A stretch of DNA of 6,193 nucleotides from Prevotellaceae bacterium UBA1787 (GTDB lineage: Bacteria > Bacteroidota > Bacteroidia > Bacteroidales > Bacteroidaceae): positions 9,791 through 15,983 of the forward strand of contig DCGD01000110.1 of the NCBI GenBank assembly GCA_002315195.1. Reading direction: 5' to 3'. Made by a program: the position numbers and the translations under genes. Shown here in pieces: positions 5,958 to 6,193 of this stretch. Numbering within the stretch: position 1 is the stretch's first letter; each line of letters begins with the position of its first letter. The notes beneath the pieces were generated by a model, which was given only the letters and a program-made list of their open reading frames with translations, had not been told where the DNA came from and searched no databases.

Positions 5958-6193
5958 TTATTTCAATTTAATCTTTAGAATGTTGACTGAGAAAGGCGCT
6001 ACGGTGAATTCTACGGAATTGTTGGAAGTTGCACATTGTAGTTCCGTGGTACGCGGATATATGTTTTTGGGGTGGTCAAGCGTGTTTTCGTCTGTGCCGT
6101 TGGCTGATGTCAATTGGGTGAGGGTGACGGCGTTTCGGGTGGTTGTGTTTATTTTGCAGTTTTTCAGGTTTAGTATACCGGGAGCGTTTCCTT
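5958..6193 (-). CDS. GH51 alpha-L-arabinofuranosidase, C-terminal end (5' part outside window)
   Basis: Only the last 77 codons are present, ending in TAA at 5958-5960. The residues T-S-A-N-G-T-D-E-N-T-L-D-H-P-K-N-I-Y-P-R-T-T, followed by F-T-V-A-P-F-S-V-N-I-L-K-I-K-L at the very end, match the C-terminal beta-sandwich domain of GH51 alpha-L-arabinofuranosidases. There, a [ST]-D-E-N-[ST]-x-[DE]-x-P segment and a closing P-[PF]-[YF]-S-[VF]-x-x-L-x-[IL] strand are characteristic. GH51 enzymes release arabinose from arabinoxylan or arabinan side chains. The catalytic barrel lies outside the window, so activity cannot be judged. The gene is on the same strand as the GH5 gene but separated from the next gene by about 240 bases, so it may be a separate transcript. 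Confidence 0.75.
   Translation of the reverse strand, partial: GNAPGILNLKNCKINTTTRNAVTLTQLTSANGTDENTLDHPKNIYPRTTELQCATSNNSVEFTVAPFSVNILKIKLK

Overview
The window looks like chromosomal DNA from a Bacteroidales member, probably a Prevotella- or Bacteroides-type gut or oral bacterium. The grounds are the encoded protein families, an AT-rich -7 box of the TAnnTTTG type directly in front of a start codon, the lack of clear Shine-Dalgarno sites, and polysaccharide-degrading genes beside an envelope-lipid acyltransferase. This is a judgement from sequence style, not a database match. All five supported genes lie on the minus strand, so transcription runs from high to low coordinates. TAA, TAG and TGA are all used as stops, so the code is the normal one.

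In transcription order: (1) 6193-5958 is the C-terminal end of a probable GH51 alpha-L-arabinofuranosidase, cut by the window edge. (2) A 240-bp gap holds a weak hairpin and a possible promoter. (3) 5717-4869 encodes an unrecognised 282-residue protein with two copies of a domain of about 90 residues, each opening with an F-P-D-G-T/S motif, behind a very basic N-terminal stretch. (4) Six bases later, 4862-3759 encodes a secreted single-domain GH5 glycoside hydrolase (endoglucanase-like), probably in the same transcript. (5) A 244-bp gap carries an 11-bp tandem repeat touching the GH5 stop codon, a strong hairpin (probable terminator), a second AT-rich hairpin, and a promoter-like site. (6) 3514-2522 encodes a lipid A/lysophospholipid acyltransferase of the LpxL/HtrB type. 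(7) 52 bases later, a reading frame starts at 2469 and runs open through the window edge at position 1 (823 codons with no stop).

That last frame is the most striking thing here. It joins a cytosolic glycosyltransferase-like domain (DUF6492-like), a polytopic DUF2029/GT87-type membrane glycosyltransferase, and the start of a formylglycine-generating-enzyme (FGE/SUMF1) fold domain. A signal-peptide-like segment sits exactly at the last junction. These three modules are usually encoded separately.

Functionally the window splits into two halves. The upstream half (GH51, unknown protein, GH5) suggests breakdown of arabinose-bearing plant cell-wall glycans and beta-glucans. The downstream half (acyltransferase plus glycosyltransferase fusion) suggests building or decorating an envelope glycolipid or surface glycan. 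No tRNA, rRNA, CRISPR array, insertion sequence or plus-strand gene is supported.
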